Origin: Methanomicrobiales archaeon
GTDB lineage: Archaea; Halobacteriota; Methanomicrobia; Methanomicrobiales; JACTUA01
Assembly: GCA_028678965.1 (NCBI GenBank)
Contig: JAJRCM010000073.1
Location: 1 to 9,233 of the forward strand
Direction of reading: 5' to 3'
Length of the DNA: 9,233 nucleotides
The translations under genes were made by a program, and so were the position numbers. Under the pieces are notes generated by a model. It made no database searches. It was not told the DNA's origin and was given only the letters and a program-made list of their open reading frames with translations. Of this stretch, positions 1 through 6,156 are shown in pieces. The number at the start of each line of letters is the position of its first letter. Positions within the stretch are counted from its first letter, which is position 1.

Positions 1-753
1 CTCTATCACTTCCCCCACTGCTGGCAGCCCGCTCTGGGCTCGCACAATCATCACCGGATCATCCTTCCCTACATAATGCCCTGCGATGAGACTCAGGCGC
101 TGGGTACTGGTTGACGCAGCCACGAGGCCATCCTTCCTCCAGACATACTTGACGATGTACCGGGACGGTGCACCGATATACGCGAGAAGGCTGTAGATCT
201 CCTCCGGGGTTCTGAATTTCACCCGTCGTTTCTCCTTGACGTCATGCACCTCAAAAATGAATCCTTCATGCATTGAGGGATCAATAACGAGCCCCGGTGT
301 ATTGAACGGATCAGCAAAGATCTTGTACAGGAAATAGTTCCATGCCCCGGGCTCGGTTTTATCCGCCATGAACGTCAGGATCGGGTCGCTTTTTCGCTCC
401 TCGAATTCAATCTCAGCGACCCCGGGACCCATACCCTTCACGTTACCGCTGAAGGCATCACGGAGGAGATCCTGACCAGCCCCATAGAGCTTCATCTCTT
501 TCGCCATCTCTGCACAGGCCACGAACGTCTTCCATGCGAGCTCATGGATCTGCGGATCATCTTCACCCCTCCTGTGGGTCATCAGAAGCTGAAGATCATC
601 ACCTACATGGGTGACAAAGGAATCAATGAGGAGTTTTCCCTCTGCCTCTTTCAGCATCTTTGCAGCCTTTTCAAGAATCATGGGGTGGGTGTGGGAATGC
701 CCGGGAAGGCTCCCGATATCCGCTTTAATAAGAGAAATCGTGATTTTTGACAT
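1..753 (-). CDS. fbp: Fructose-1,6-bisphosphate aldolase/phosphatase (archaeal class V), 3' end cut off by the window edge
   Basis: This is the bifunctional gluconeogenic enzyme of Archaea. It condenses triose phosphates to fructose 1,6-bisphosphate and dephosphorylates it to fructose 6-phosphate in the same active site. I translated the minus strand: 251 codons are open from an ATG at 753 to the left edge, about two thirds of the usual ~365 residues. The N-terminus reads KADIGSLPGHSHTHP. Metal ligands of the family are visible as D12, H19, D52, D53, Q94 and D131, with K132 beside them. The Y-x-x-K-D-D element is present (Y227, K230, D231); in characterised members this lysine forms the Schiff base and the tyrosine is the aldolase acid/base. 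These counterparts are assigned by motif from memory of the family. No strong ribosome-binding site precedes the ATG, but a TATA-like box lies about 35 bases upstream, which suggests a very short leader. The gene appears to be transcribed alone. Confidence 0.95.
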   Translation of the reverse strand, partial: MSKITISLIKADIGSLPGHSHTHPMILEKAAKMLKEAEGKLLIDSFVTHVGDDLQLLMTHRRGEDDPQIHELAWKTFVACAEMAKEMKLYGAGQDLLRDAFSGNVKGMGPGVAEIEFEERKSDPILTFMADKTEPGAWNYFLYKIFADPFNTPGLVIDPSMHEGFIFEVHDVKEKRRVKFRTPEEIYSLLAYIGAPSRYIVKYVWRKDGLVAASTSTQRLSLIAGHYVGKDDPVMIVRAQSGLPAVGEVIE

Positions 754-783
754 GCTGCTACCACTACGTACTCGATGGCGGCA

Positions 784-793
784 CTATAAAAAT
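784..793 (-). promoter_or_regulatory. Putative TATA box of the FBP aldolase/phosphatase gene
   Basis: On the minus strand this reads ATTTTTATAG. Its centre is about 35 bases upstream of the ATG at 753. With the usual archaeal spacing of about 26 bases from TATA to start site, transcription would begin near 762, leaving a leader of roughly 9 bases. That fits the weak ribosome-binding site. It is inferred from composition and spacing only. Confidence 0.5.
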
Positions 794-877
794 CTGATGC
801 TCCTGCGAAACGTAAGATATCGACTTCATTCAGGCAGGGAAAAGAGAAATGGGCGGGACCGGGATGCCCCTCAGAGC

Positions 878-892
878 AACCTGCACCAGGTT
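878..892. repeat. Short perfect inverted repeat upstream of fbp
   Basis: AACCTG-CAC-CAGGTT is a perfect 6-base inverted repeat with a 3-base centre, between the hsp20 T-tract and the fbp promoter. It could be a protein-binding site or part of the hsp20 3' end structure. It lies about 90 bases upstream of the presumed fbp TATA box, which is far for a simple operator. Function unknown. Confidence 0.4.
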
Positions 893-896
893 TATG

Positions 897-927
897 AAAA
901 AAGAGCAGTGACTATCCCGGAAGGGAT
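897..927 (-). terminator. Probable transcription terminator of the cdc48-hsp20 operon
   Basis: Beginning at the last base of the hsp20 stop codon, the minus strand has a small hairpin, ATCCC-TTCC-GGGAT (927-914), followed 11 bases later by TTTTTT (902-897). A run of T is the usual archaeal termination signal. The stem is short, so the T-tract is the stronger part of the evidence. Confidence 0.55.
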
Positions 928-1385
928 TACGGAGCTGGATGGTCCCCCCCTTGAACTGCTTGCTCTTTTTCGGTTCTGAACCGCACTTCCAGTACACCGT
1001 TCTTCAGATGATGAGACATGGATCCGGTATCCACCGGTGGTAGATTCACCGCAGTCTCATAGTCACAACCATCACCCCGTGCCTTGATGCGGAGCGTGGT
1101 ACCGGTGACCTGGAGATGGAGGTATTCGTCCTCCACCCCGGGTAGTTCGGTCACCACCAGAACTTCACCATCATGAATAGCTACTTCAGTGGGCGGTTCA
1201 AGGGTCATATCACCACCAGGGTGGGGGTATGGTATGCCCTCAATCGGCAGCTCTCCCCCCACAATGATGATATGAAAACCGTAAACGGGGGGTATGCCAG
1301 ACCCTCCCCGCCCTATGGACCGCTCGATTAACTGGCGAACCATCTCCTCGAGTTCGTGGTAATGATCCCGTGTATCCTCATCCAT
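927..1385 (-). CDS. hsp20: Hsp20/alpha-crystallin family small heat-shock protein
   Basis: A 152-residue cytoplasmic small heat-shock protein that would hold unfolding proteins in a refoldable state. The alpha-crystallin-type core covers about residues 66-138. It includes the strand HDGEVLVVTELPGV (71-84) and the family's late signature NGVLEVRF (129-136). The first 60 residues form an acidic helix (to about residue 22), then a Gly/Pro-rich segment with FHIIIVGG (37-44). The C-terminal tail ends QGGDHPAP and lacks the I-x-I/V motif that most small heat-shock proteins use to build oligomers. The ATG at 1385 is 5 bases after the cdc48 stop. A good ribosome-binding site (GAGGT, 1393-1397) lies inside the end of cdc48, so the pair is almost certainly one transcript. 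The cdc48-hsp20 order resembles the heat-shock operon known in Archaeoglobus. Sequence similarity to gas-vesicle GvpH-type Hsp20 proteins is possible, but no gvp genes are nearby. Confidence 0.88.
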   Translation of the reverse strand: MDEDTRDHYHELEEMVRQLIERSIGRGGSGIPPVYGFHIIIVGGELPIEGIPYPHPGGDMTLEPPTEVAIHDGEVLVVTELPGVEDEYLHLQVTGTTLRIKARGDGCDYETAVNLPPVDTGSMSHHLKNGVLEVRFRTEKEQAVQGGDHPAP

Positions 1386-1390
1386 CGATG

Positions 1391-3841
1391 TTACCTCGCC
1401 ACCCCATAGGGGAGATTCTCCGGATTCTTACGCTTCTCCAGTGCATCATCGAGTTTTTTTGCCAGTTTCCCTATCTCTTTAAAGTCCTTCGTAGAAGCAA
1501 AGACAGCTTTTTTAAGTTCGGCAGCAGGCTTCTTCACGCCATCCTTCTCTTCAATACCGAGGCTTCGGAGTGCCGCCTTCTTGACGAGCGATATCGCATT
1601 CTCCAAAATATTCTGCTGTTCTGCTGAGTAGAGCATCTTCCAGGCCAGCCGCTCCGACTCTTCAAGGGTATCTTCATCTAGAGAAGCCTTTATCCGGCCG
1701 AGTGCTCCGTCGAAATGCTTCCTGGTGATCTTTACGTACTCCACAGCGTCCCGTATATCTTGTTCATTTTTACCCGCCATTGTCGTGATAAATTCTCTCA
1801 TGGCAGCAAGTTTTGCCTCCCTGACCAGAGCCTCGATGTCTGCTCCAACAAAATCCTCCGTTTTTTTCACCAGGTCATGGAGATCGATATCGGCAGCGAG
1901 GATCTGGTTCCCTTCCTCCCCTGCTTCAGCAAGGTATACCTCGAATATTTTCTTTCTTCCCTCCTCATCCGGGGGAGGAACATAGATCACCCGGTCGAGC
2001 CGGCCGGGGCGGAGAAGGGCAGTGTCCAGCATGTCCGGCCGGTTTGTCGCTGCCAGCACCACCACATTCTTCAGTTCCTCAAGTCCATCCAGCTCGGTAA
2101 GTATCTGGCTTACCACACTTTCCGTGACGTGAGACGACCCGATATAGGATCCACGTTTGGGTACAAGAGAATCAATCTCATCAAAGAAGATAATGGACGG
2201 AGCGGCCTGCCGAGCCTTTCGGAACATCTCTCGGACACCTTTTTCCGACTCTCCAACCCACTTGGAGAGGAGTTCCGGTCCTTTGATGGAGATAAAGTTG
2301 CATTCGCTCTCATTCGCTACTGCTTTGGCGAGCAGGGTCTTCCCCGTCCCGGGAGGACCGAAGAGAAGAATCCCTTTGGGTGGCCTTGTTTTCAGCTTCT
2401 CAAAGACCGCGGGATATTGAAGAGGCCACTCCACTGCCTCCCGGAGAGCCGTTTTCACTTCCTCGAGCCCGCCGACGTTTTTCCAGGTTACATCGGGGAT
2501 CTCAACGAGCACCTCCCTCATGGCGCTGGGCTCAACGTGTTTTCTCGCTTCTTCGAAATCCTCTCTGGTGACCTTGAGATCCTCCAGGATCTCGGCAGGG
2601 ATATCCTTATCCAGCTGGATCCGGGGGAGAATCTTCCGAAGGGCATGCATTGCTGCCTCCTTCACCAGCAGGGCAATATCTGCGCCCACAAATCCGTGGG
2701 TGGAGTCGGCAAATGATTCCAGCTTCACATCCTCAGCCCGTGGAACACCCCTGGTATGGATCTGAAATATCTCAAGACGACCCTTCCGATCAGGGATTCC
2801 TATCTCTATCTCACGGTCAAACCGACCCCCGCGGCGCAGTGCTGGATCAATCGAGTCGGGCATATTGGTGGCAGCGATCACCACCACTCTTCCCCGACTT
2901 TTTAACCCATCCATAAGGGCAAGGAGTTGGGCAACCACCCGTCGCTCTACCTCTCCCGTAACTTCTGCACGCTTGGGAGCGATAGAATCGATCTCATCGA
3001 TGAAGATAATGGAGGGGGCATTCTGCTCCGCCTCCTCAAAGACCTCACGGAGCTGCTTCTCGCTCTCTCCATAGTATTTGCTCATGATCTCGGGGCCGGA
3101 GAGCGTGACGAAGTGAGCGTCCACTTCATTTGCGACGGCCTTCGCGATCAGAGTCTTCCCCGTACCTGGCGGACCGTACAGAAGGACCCCCTTTGGTGGC
3201 TCGATCCCCAGTCGCTGGAAGATCTCCGGGTGCCTGAGAGGGAGCTCGATCATCTCTCTCACCAGTTCCAGTTCTTTTCCCAGACCTCCAATATCCTCAT
3301 AGTGGACATCGGGAAGCTTCTTGGCACCCTTCTCTGGTTCATAGGGAGTTTCCTTGAGTTCGATCTCGGTGGTATCGCTGACAATGCCTACTCCCTTGGG
3401 AATGACCTTGGCGATCCCAAAGGTCAGGGGATTGCCGAGCACAGGGACCCTGATGAGCTGCCCCTCCTGAACCGACCGTCCATTCAGGACCCGGGCAAGA
3501 TACTGTTCCCCTCCCACAAGACGCACTGGTTCCGTCGGGTGGATAACCACCTTCTTTGCATAGCTGATCTCGGCTTTCTGGATTCTGACCTTCTCATCTA
3601 TTCCGGTGCCGGCATTGCCTCGTATGCTGCCATCAATGCGGATGACCGCCTGGCGTGTATCTTCTGAACCAGAAGGCCACACTACGGCAAAGGCCTTCTT
3701 CCGTCCCTGTATTTCAATCACATCGCCGCTGACCAGGTTGAGCGCTCTCATTACATCGATGCTCACCCTCGCGATGCCCCGGCCAGCATCCTCGCGGTAC
3801 GCCTCTCGGACATTCACCTCAAAGGAATCTTTATCCGCCAT
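1391..3841 (-). CDS. cdc48: CDC48/VAT (p97-like) AAA ATPase
   Basis: An 816-residue archaeal p97/VAT-type unfoldase: a hexameric ring that threads proteins through its pore, usually for degradation by the proteasome or for remodelling. The N-domain is residues 1 to about 180. D1 has Walker A GPPGTGKT (223-230), pore loop KYYG (255-258), Walker B IIFIDE (279-283 core), and TNMPD...RRGGRFDR (325-343) with the arginine fingers. D2 has Walker A GPPGTGKT (495-502), pore loop KWVG (527-530), Walker B IIFFDE (550-555), and TNRPD...LRPGRLDR (599-617). Both ATPase sites look intact. About 95 residues follow the D2 lid; they are Lys/Ala/Glu-rich, probably helical, and end LPYGVAR rather than in a hydrophobic-Tyr-X proteasome-docking tail. 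The ATG at 3841 is preferred over a GTG at 3853 because that GTG lies inside the ribosome-binding site (GTGGAG, 6 bases before the ATG). The gene is followed by hsp20 and preceded by its own TATA box and a palindrome. Confidence 0.96.
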   Translation of the reverse strand: MADKDSFEVNVREAYREDAGRGIARVSIDVMRALNLVSGDVIEIQGRKKAFAVVWPSGSEDTRQAVIRIDGSIRGNAGTGIDEKVRIQKAEISYAKKVVIHPTEPVRLVGGEQYLARVLNGRSVQEGQLIRVPVLGNPLTFGIAKVIPKGVGIVSDTTEIELKETPYEPEKGAKKLPDVHYEDIGGLGKELELVREMIELPLRHPEIFQRLGIEPPKGVLLYGPPGTGKTLIAKAVANEVDAHFVTLSGPEIMSKYYGESEKQLREVFEEAEQNAPSIIFIDEIDSIAPKRAEVTGEVERRVVAQLLALMDGLKSRGRVVVIAATNMPDSIDPALRRGGRFDREIEIGIPDRKGRLEIFQIHTRGVPRAEDVKLESFADSTHGFVGADIALLVKEAAMHALRKILPRIQLDKDIPAEILEDLKVTREDFEEARKHVEPSAMREVLVEIPDVTWKNVGGLEEVKTALREAVEWPLQYPAVFEKLKTRPPKGILLFGPPGTGKTLLAKAVANESECNFISIKGPELLSKWVGESEKGVREMFRKARQAAPSIIFFDEIDSLVPKRGSYIGSSHVTESVVSQILTELDGLEELKNVVVLAATNRPDMLDTALLRPGRLDRVIYVPPPDEEGRKKIFEVYLAEAGEEGNQILAADIDLHDLVKKTEDFVGADIEALVREAKLAAMREFITTMAGKNEQDIRDAVEYVKITRKHFDGALGRIKASLDEDTLEESERLAWKMLYSAEQQNILENAISLVKKAALRSLGIEEKDGVKKPAAELKKAVFASTKDFKEIGKLAKKLDDALEKRKNPENLPYGVAR

Positions 3842-3865
3842 GATACGCTCCACAGACGAAAGTTT

Positions 3866-3878
3866 ACTAAAAGTTAGT
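3866..3878. promoter_or_regulatory. Putative operator palindrome in the cdc48-hsp20 promoter
   Basis: ACTAA-AAG-TTAGT is a perfect 5-base inverted repeat between the TATA box (about 3888) and the start codon at 3841, close to the predicted transcription start near 3862. Occupation of such a site would block transcription. The half-site resembles CTAAC from the palindrome CTAAC-N5-GTTAG reported, as I recall it, for the Archaeoglobus heat-shock regulator HSR1, which controls an operon containing cdc48 and hsp20. Spacing here differs (CTAA-N3-TTAG instead of CTAA-N7-TTAG), so the assignment is tentative. Confidence 0.45.
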
Positions 3879-3883
3879 GAGTT

Positions 3884-3893
3884 ATAATATATA
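3884..3893 (-). promoter_or_regulatory. TATA box of the cdc48-hsp20 operon
   Basis: The minus strand reads CTATATATTATAAC across 3894-3881, the most AT-rich stretch in the gap between the 5-FCL stop and cdc48. Centred near 3888, it is 47 bases upstream of the ATG. It predicts a start site near 3862 and a leader of about 20 bases, enough to hold the GTGGAG ribosome-binding site. Confidence 0.65.
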
Positions 3894-3903
3894 GACTTAT
3901 GTA

Positions 3904-4470
3904 TTATACCGAGAGGTGATCACAGCGATAGATACGACGTTCGGTCACGATACTATCCATCCGCACATCTTTGGTATCACCAGGAATTGATGGCGCCTGC
4001 TGGACTGAGAAGGCGACACCGATCTTCACGATGGTGGGATGAGCCTGGAGAAAACGATCATAGTATCCTGCCCCATATCCAAGACGGTTACCATTGATGT
4101 CGAACGCAATCAGAGGGATGATGGCCACCTCCACCTCCTCTGCGGATGCCGGTATCTCGTTACCAATTGGTTCCGGGACATTGAAGGTGCTGGTAATAAG
4201 TACATTTGGATTGGTGAGGTACGAGAGACGGAGGGTGCAGGTTTCCCGCTCGATGATGGGAACAACCACTCTCTTTCCTTGGGAAAGGAGGTGGTGGATG
4301 AGGGGCCGGGTCTCGACCTCGGGCGGTTTAGAGACATAGACCATGATGGTCTGGTACGGGTTCAGGAGTGGCCGGAGGTGCTCAGTGATCTGGTCACTCC
4401 ACTCTGCAATGGTGGTGGGAGAGAGTGAGTTCCGCCGTGTCTTTAGCTCGTGACGTATCTTCGTTTTCAT
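3904..4470 (-). CDS. 5-formyltetrahydrofolate cyclo-ligase family protein (5-FCL/MTHFS)
   Basis: A 188-residue protein of the 5-formyltetrahydrofolate cyclo-ligase family, which normally uses ATP to convert 5-formyl-H4F to 5,10-methenyl-H4F. Family marks are the basic N-terminus (KTRRNSLSP, 10-18), [14 protein letters not shown] (45-58), and the nucleotide/substrate signature [15 protein letters not shown] (127-141), which is complete. Length is typical. Methanogens mostly carry C1 units on tetrahydromethanopterin, so the true substrate is uncertain. A paralogous branch of this family (COG0212) is known to cluster with thiamin genes, and the neighbour upstream here is a ThiC-family gene. The ATG at 4470 has no close ribosome-binding site: GGAGAG lies about 14 bases upstream. 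I see no better start. The two same-strand neighbours are separated by the thiC terminator on one side and the cdc48 promoter on the other, so it is probably transcribed alone. Confidence 0.88.
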   Translation of the reverse strand: MKTKIRHELKTRRNSLSPTTIAEWSDQITEHLRPLLNPYQTIMVYVSKPPEVETRPLIHHLLSQGKRVVVPIIERETCTLRLSYLTNPNVLITSTFNVPEPIGNEIPASAEEVEVAIIPLIAFDINGNRLGYGAGYYDRFLQAHPTIVKIGVAFSVQQAPSIPGDTKDVRMDSIVTERRIYRCDHLSV

Positions 4471-4523
4471 GGGTGGAAGGAAGACTCTCCAGTGTTCCCG
4501 TGATCAGTACTCACACGGATGAA

Positions 4524-4531
4524 CATTTAAG
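4524..4531 (-). promoter_or_regulatory. Possible TATA box of the 5-FCL gene
   Basis: CTTAAATG on the minus strand, about 57 bases upstream of the ATG at 4470, would place the start of transcription near 4502 and give a leader of about 32 bases containing GGAGAG. The match to a TATA box is modest. Confidence 0.3.
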
Positions 4532-4565
4532 GCATATCATCATTCGCGAGAGGAAATCTTGGGAG

Positions 4566-4608
4566 AAAAAAAAATCGAAGTATCGAGATATTGAACGTGA
4601 TACTTCGA
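4566..4608 (-). terminator. Hairpin-plus-T9 intrinsic terminator downstream of the ThiC-family gene
   Basis: On the minus strand TCGAAGTATC (4608-4599) pairs perfectly with GATACTTCGA (4584-4575) around a 14-base loop, and is followed directly by nine T (4574-4566). The stem can extend by G-U and A-U pairs into the T-tract. It lies about 100 bases after the ThiC-family stop codon. The layout is like a bacterial Rho-independent terminator; archaeal polymerase would respond at least to the T-tract. Confidence 0.8.
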
Positions 4609-4623
4609 CTCCATTTCGACAGG

Positions 4624-4670
4624 GGCAGGATTGGGGAATGGCACGCTTCTTCCCACTTCCGTATCCTGCC
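4624..4670 (-). other. Second stem-loop in the 3' region of the ThiC-family gene
   Basis: GGCAGGAT (4624-4631) pairs perfectly with ATCCTGCC (4663-4670). Inside it, TGGGGAA (4632-4638) can pair with TTCCCA (4650-4655) if one G bulges. This long imperfect hairpin lies between the ThiC-family stop (4707) and the terminator. It may stabilise the 3' end of the mRNA or belong to a small RNA ending at the T9 tract. No known RNA family was recognised. Confidence 0.45.
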
Positions 4671-4706
4671 ATGGCAAGGCAACTCCTATTGAGCATTTGG
4701 CTGAAA

Positions 4707-5981
4707 TTAAAACTTAAAGTACCGGTTCACAATCTTCAGGGCGCAGTAATCTCCGCACATGGTGCAGGTGTCAGTATCAGCGGGCATCCGCTCCTTCCGT
4801 ATGGCCCGTGCACGCTCCGGGTTGATGGCCACCGCAAACTGCCGTTCCCAGTCCAGATCGCGCCTCGCATGGCCCATCTCCAGGTCAGCATCACGTTTCC
4901 GCAGCTTCACCATGTCTCCGACATGCGCAGCGATACGGGAGCTGATGACCCCCTCAAATACTTCCTGGGCTGTGGGCAGCGCAAGGTGCTCACTGGGAGT
5001 AACATAGCAGATGAAATCTGCACCATACGACGATGAAAGGGCTGCCCCGATCGCAGCTACCCGATCATCGTACCCGGGGGCGATATCGGTCACCAGGGGA
5101 CCGAGCATATAGAATGGTTTCCGGTTCGTCACCCTTTTCTGGAGGATGACGTTGGCTTCAATCTCGTCAATAGGGATATGGCCTGGCCCTTCTACCATGG
5201 TCTGGACTCCCGCAGCATGGGCTTTATCGGCAAGTTCAGCGTTGATCAGGAGCTCCTGGACCTGAGCCCGATCAGTCGCATCATGAACCGCGCCAGCCCT
5301 CATCCCGTTTCCCATGGAAAGGGTGACCTCGTGCTCTTTCATAATCTCCAGGAGATAGTCGAACTCCGTATAGAGCGGATTTTCCTTCTCGTTATGGAGC
5401 ATCCAGGCAGTCATGAAAGCACCTCCGCGGGAGACCAGACCACCATGCCTCCCCTGGTTCTTCAGCCGTTTTAAGGTCTCGTAGTTGATGCCCGTGTGGA
5501 TCGCCATGAAGTTGGTACCTGCCCGTGCCTGCTCGGCTGTGATGCGGAAGAGATCATCTTCTCTCATGTGAACGACGGCACCATCCTTCCGTGCAGCTTC
5601 GATGAAGGCCTGGTAGAGGGGCACACTCCCCACCGAGAGGGAGGTCGCCGCAATCACTCGCCGCCGGATTTCCACCAGATCTCCGCCGGTGGAAAGCTCC
5701 ATCAGGGTATCCGCACCTGCCCGCTCAGCCTGGCGAGCTTTCTCCACCTCCATCTCAATATCAACGATATCGGTGGAGGTACCAATGGACGCGTTCACCT
5801 TGGTCCTCAGTCCCTCGCCTATCCCGCAGAAATTTACCGTACGGTACGGAGAAACCGGAATCACGATATGGCCGCCAGCGATCCCCATCCGAATAAATTC
5901 TTCGGTCACTCCTTCCTGGGAAGCGACACTCTTCATCTCATCGGTTATGATGCCTCTTTTTGCTGACGCGATCAGACTCAT
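4707..5981 (-). CDS. thiC: ThiC-family radical-SAM enzyme: HMP-phosphate synthase (ThiC) or 5-hydroxybenzimidazole synthase (BzaF)
   Basis: A 424-residue short-form member of the ThiC family, whose enzymes rearrange aminoimidazole ribotide (AIR). ThiC itself makes the HMP-phosphate pyrimidine of thiamin; the paralog BzaF makes 5-hydroxybenzimidazole, the lower base of some anaerobic cobamides. Seen here: LYQA (122-125), SRGGAF (184-189), EGPGHIP (264-270, Zn ligand H268), YVTPSEHL (326-333, Zn ligand H332), and the C-terminal iron-sulphur motif CTMCGDYC (C406, C409, C413). Several motifs differ from canonical ThiC: NASIG instead of NANIG (63-67), MELSTGG instead of MDLSTGG (94-100), GNGMRAG instead of GDGxRPG (224-230), and GYDD instead of GYDH (303-306). 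The core fold and family are certain, but the reaction is not. ATG at 5981 is chosen on length; its ribosome-binding site is weak (GGATAA). A strong terminator follows. The gene diverges from the radical-SAM operon at 6157. Confidence 0.9.
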   Translation of the reverse strand: MSLIASAKRGIITDEMKSVASQEGVTEEFIRMGIAGGHIVIPVSPYRTVNFCGIGEGLRTKVNASIGTSTDIVDIEMEVEKARQAERAGADTLMELSTGGDLVEIRRRVIAATSLSVGSVPLYQAFIEAARKDGAVVHMREDDLFRITAEQARAGTNFMAIHTGINYETLKRLKNQGRHGGLVSRGGAFMTAWMLHNEKENPLYTEFDYLLEIMKEHEVTLSMGNGMRAGAVHDATDRAQVQELLINAELADKAHAAGVQTMVEGPGHIPIDEIEANVILQKRVTNRKPFYMLGPLVTDIAPGYDDRVAAIGAALSSSYGADFICYVTPSEHLALPTAQEVFEGVISSRIAAHVGDMVKLRKRDADLEMGHARRDLDWERQFAVAINPERARAIRKERMPADTDTCTMCGDYCALKIVNRYFKF

Positions 5982-6156
5982 ACTTATCCGGTGGGAAGAA
6001 AAAGGAGATAAAGGCTCGTTTCACGTTTTCAATCCTAAATTTTGGTTGTTCTCTTGTCAAGTAAATTTGTTTACCTTAAGTACACTTTAATTTCGTTGGG
6101 AACTGGCAATAGCTTGAAGAAACCGTCTTCCCAATACATAACAGGTCGGTGGTTTT
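5982..6156. promoter_or_regulatory. Divergent promoter region between the ThiC-family gene and the radical-SAM operon
   Basis: This gap serves two divergent transcripts. For the leftward gene, AAAATTTAGG (minus strand, 6043-6034) is a possible TATA box, with CTTTATC near 6010 as an alternative. For the rightward operon, TTTAATTT (6086-6093) is a plausible TATA box giving a start near 6115 and a leader of about 40 bases. Between the two boxes lies the palindrome GTAAA-TTTG-TTTAC (6061-6074). The rightward leader contains TTGGGAA (6096-6102) and TTCCCAA (6128-6134), a perfect 7-base inverted repeat, and a competing GAAGA/TCTTC pair (6116-6120 with 6126-6130). No thiamin riboswitch was recognised. 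Confidence 0.5.

Noticed and set aside
1715..2716. Long plus-strand reading frame of 333 codons opposite cdc48
   Set aside because: It is antisense to the conserved AAA domains of cdc48 and its translation matches nothing I know; a by-product of cdc48 codon use.
2927..3667. Plus-strand reading frame of 246 codons opposite the cdc48 N-domain and D1
   Set aside because: Same reason: a shadow of a strongly conserved gene, with no family motif.
4511..4672. Minus-strand small reading frame of 53 residues with CPC and CLKC motifs and an AGGAG about 10 bases upstream
   Set aside because: It runs straight through the hairpin and T9 terminator (encoding a Phe run) and into the 5-FCL promoter. The Cys pattern does not form a recognisable zinc ribbon.
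4425..5036. Plus-strand reading frame of 203 codons across the 5-FCL/thiC gap
   Set aside because: It is antisense to both genes and contains the terminator hairpin.
5982..6156. Thiamin pyrophosphate riboswitch upstream of the ThiC-family gene
   Set aside because: The minus-strand leader is short and I found no CUGAGA or similar core motif of the TPP element.
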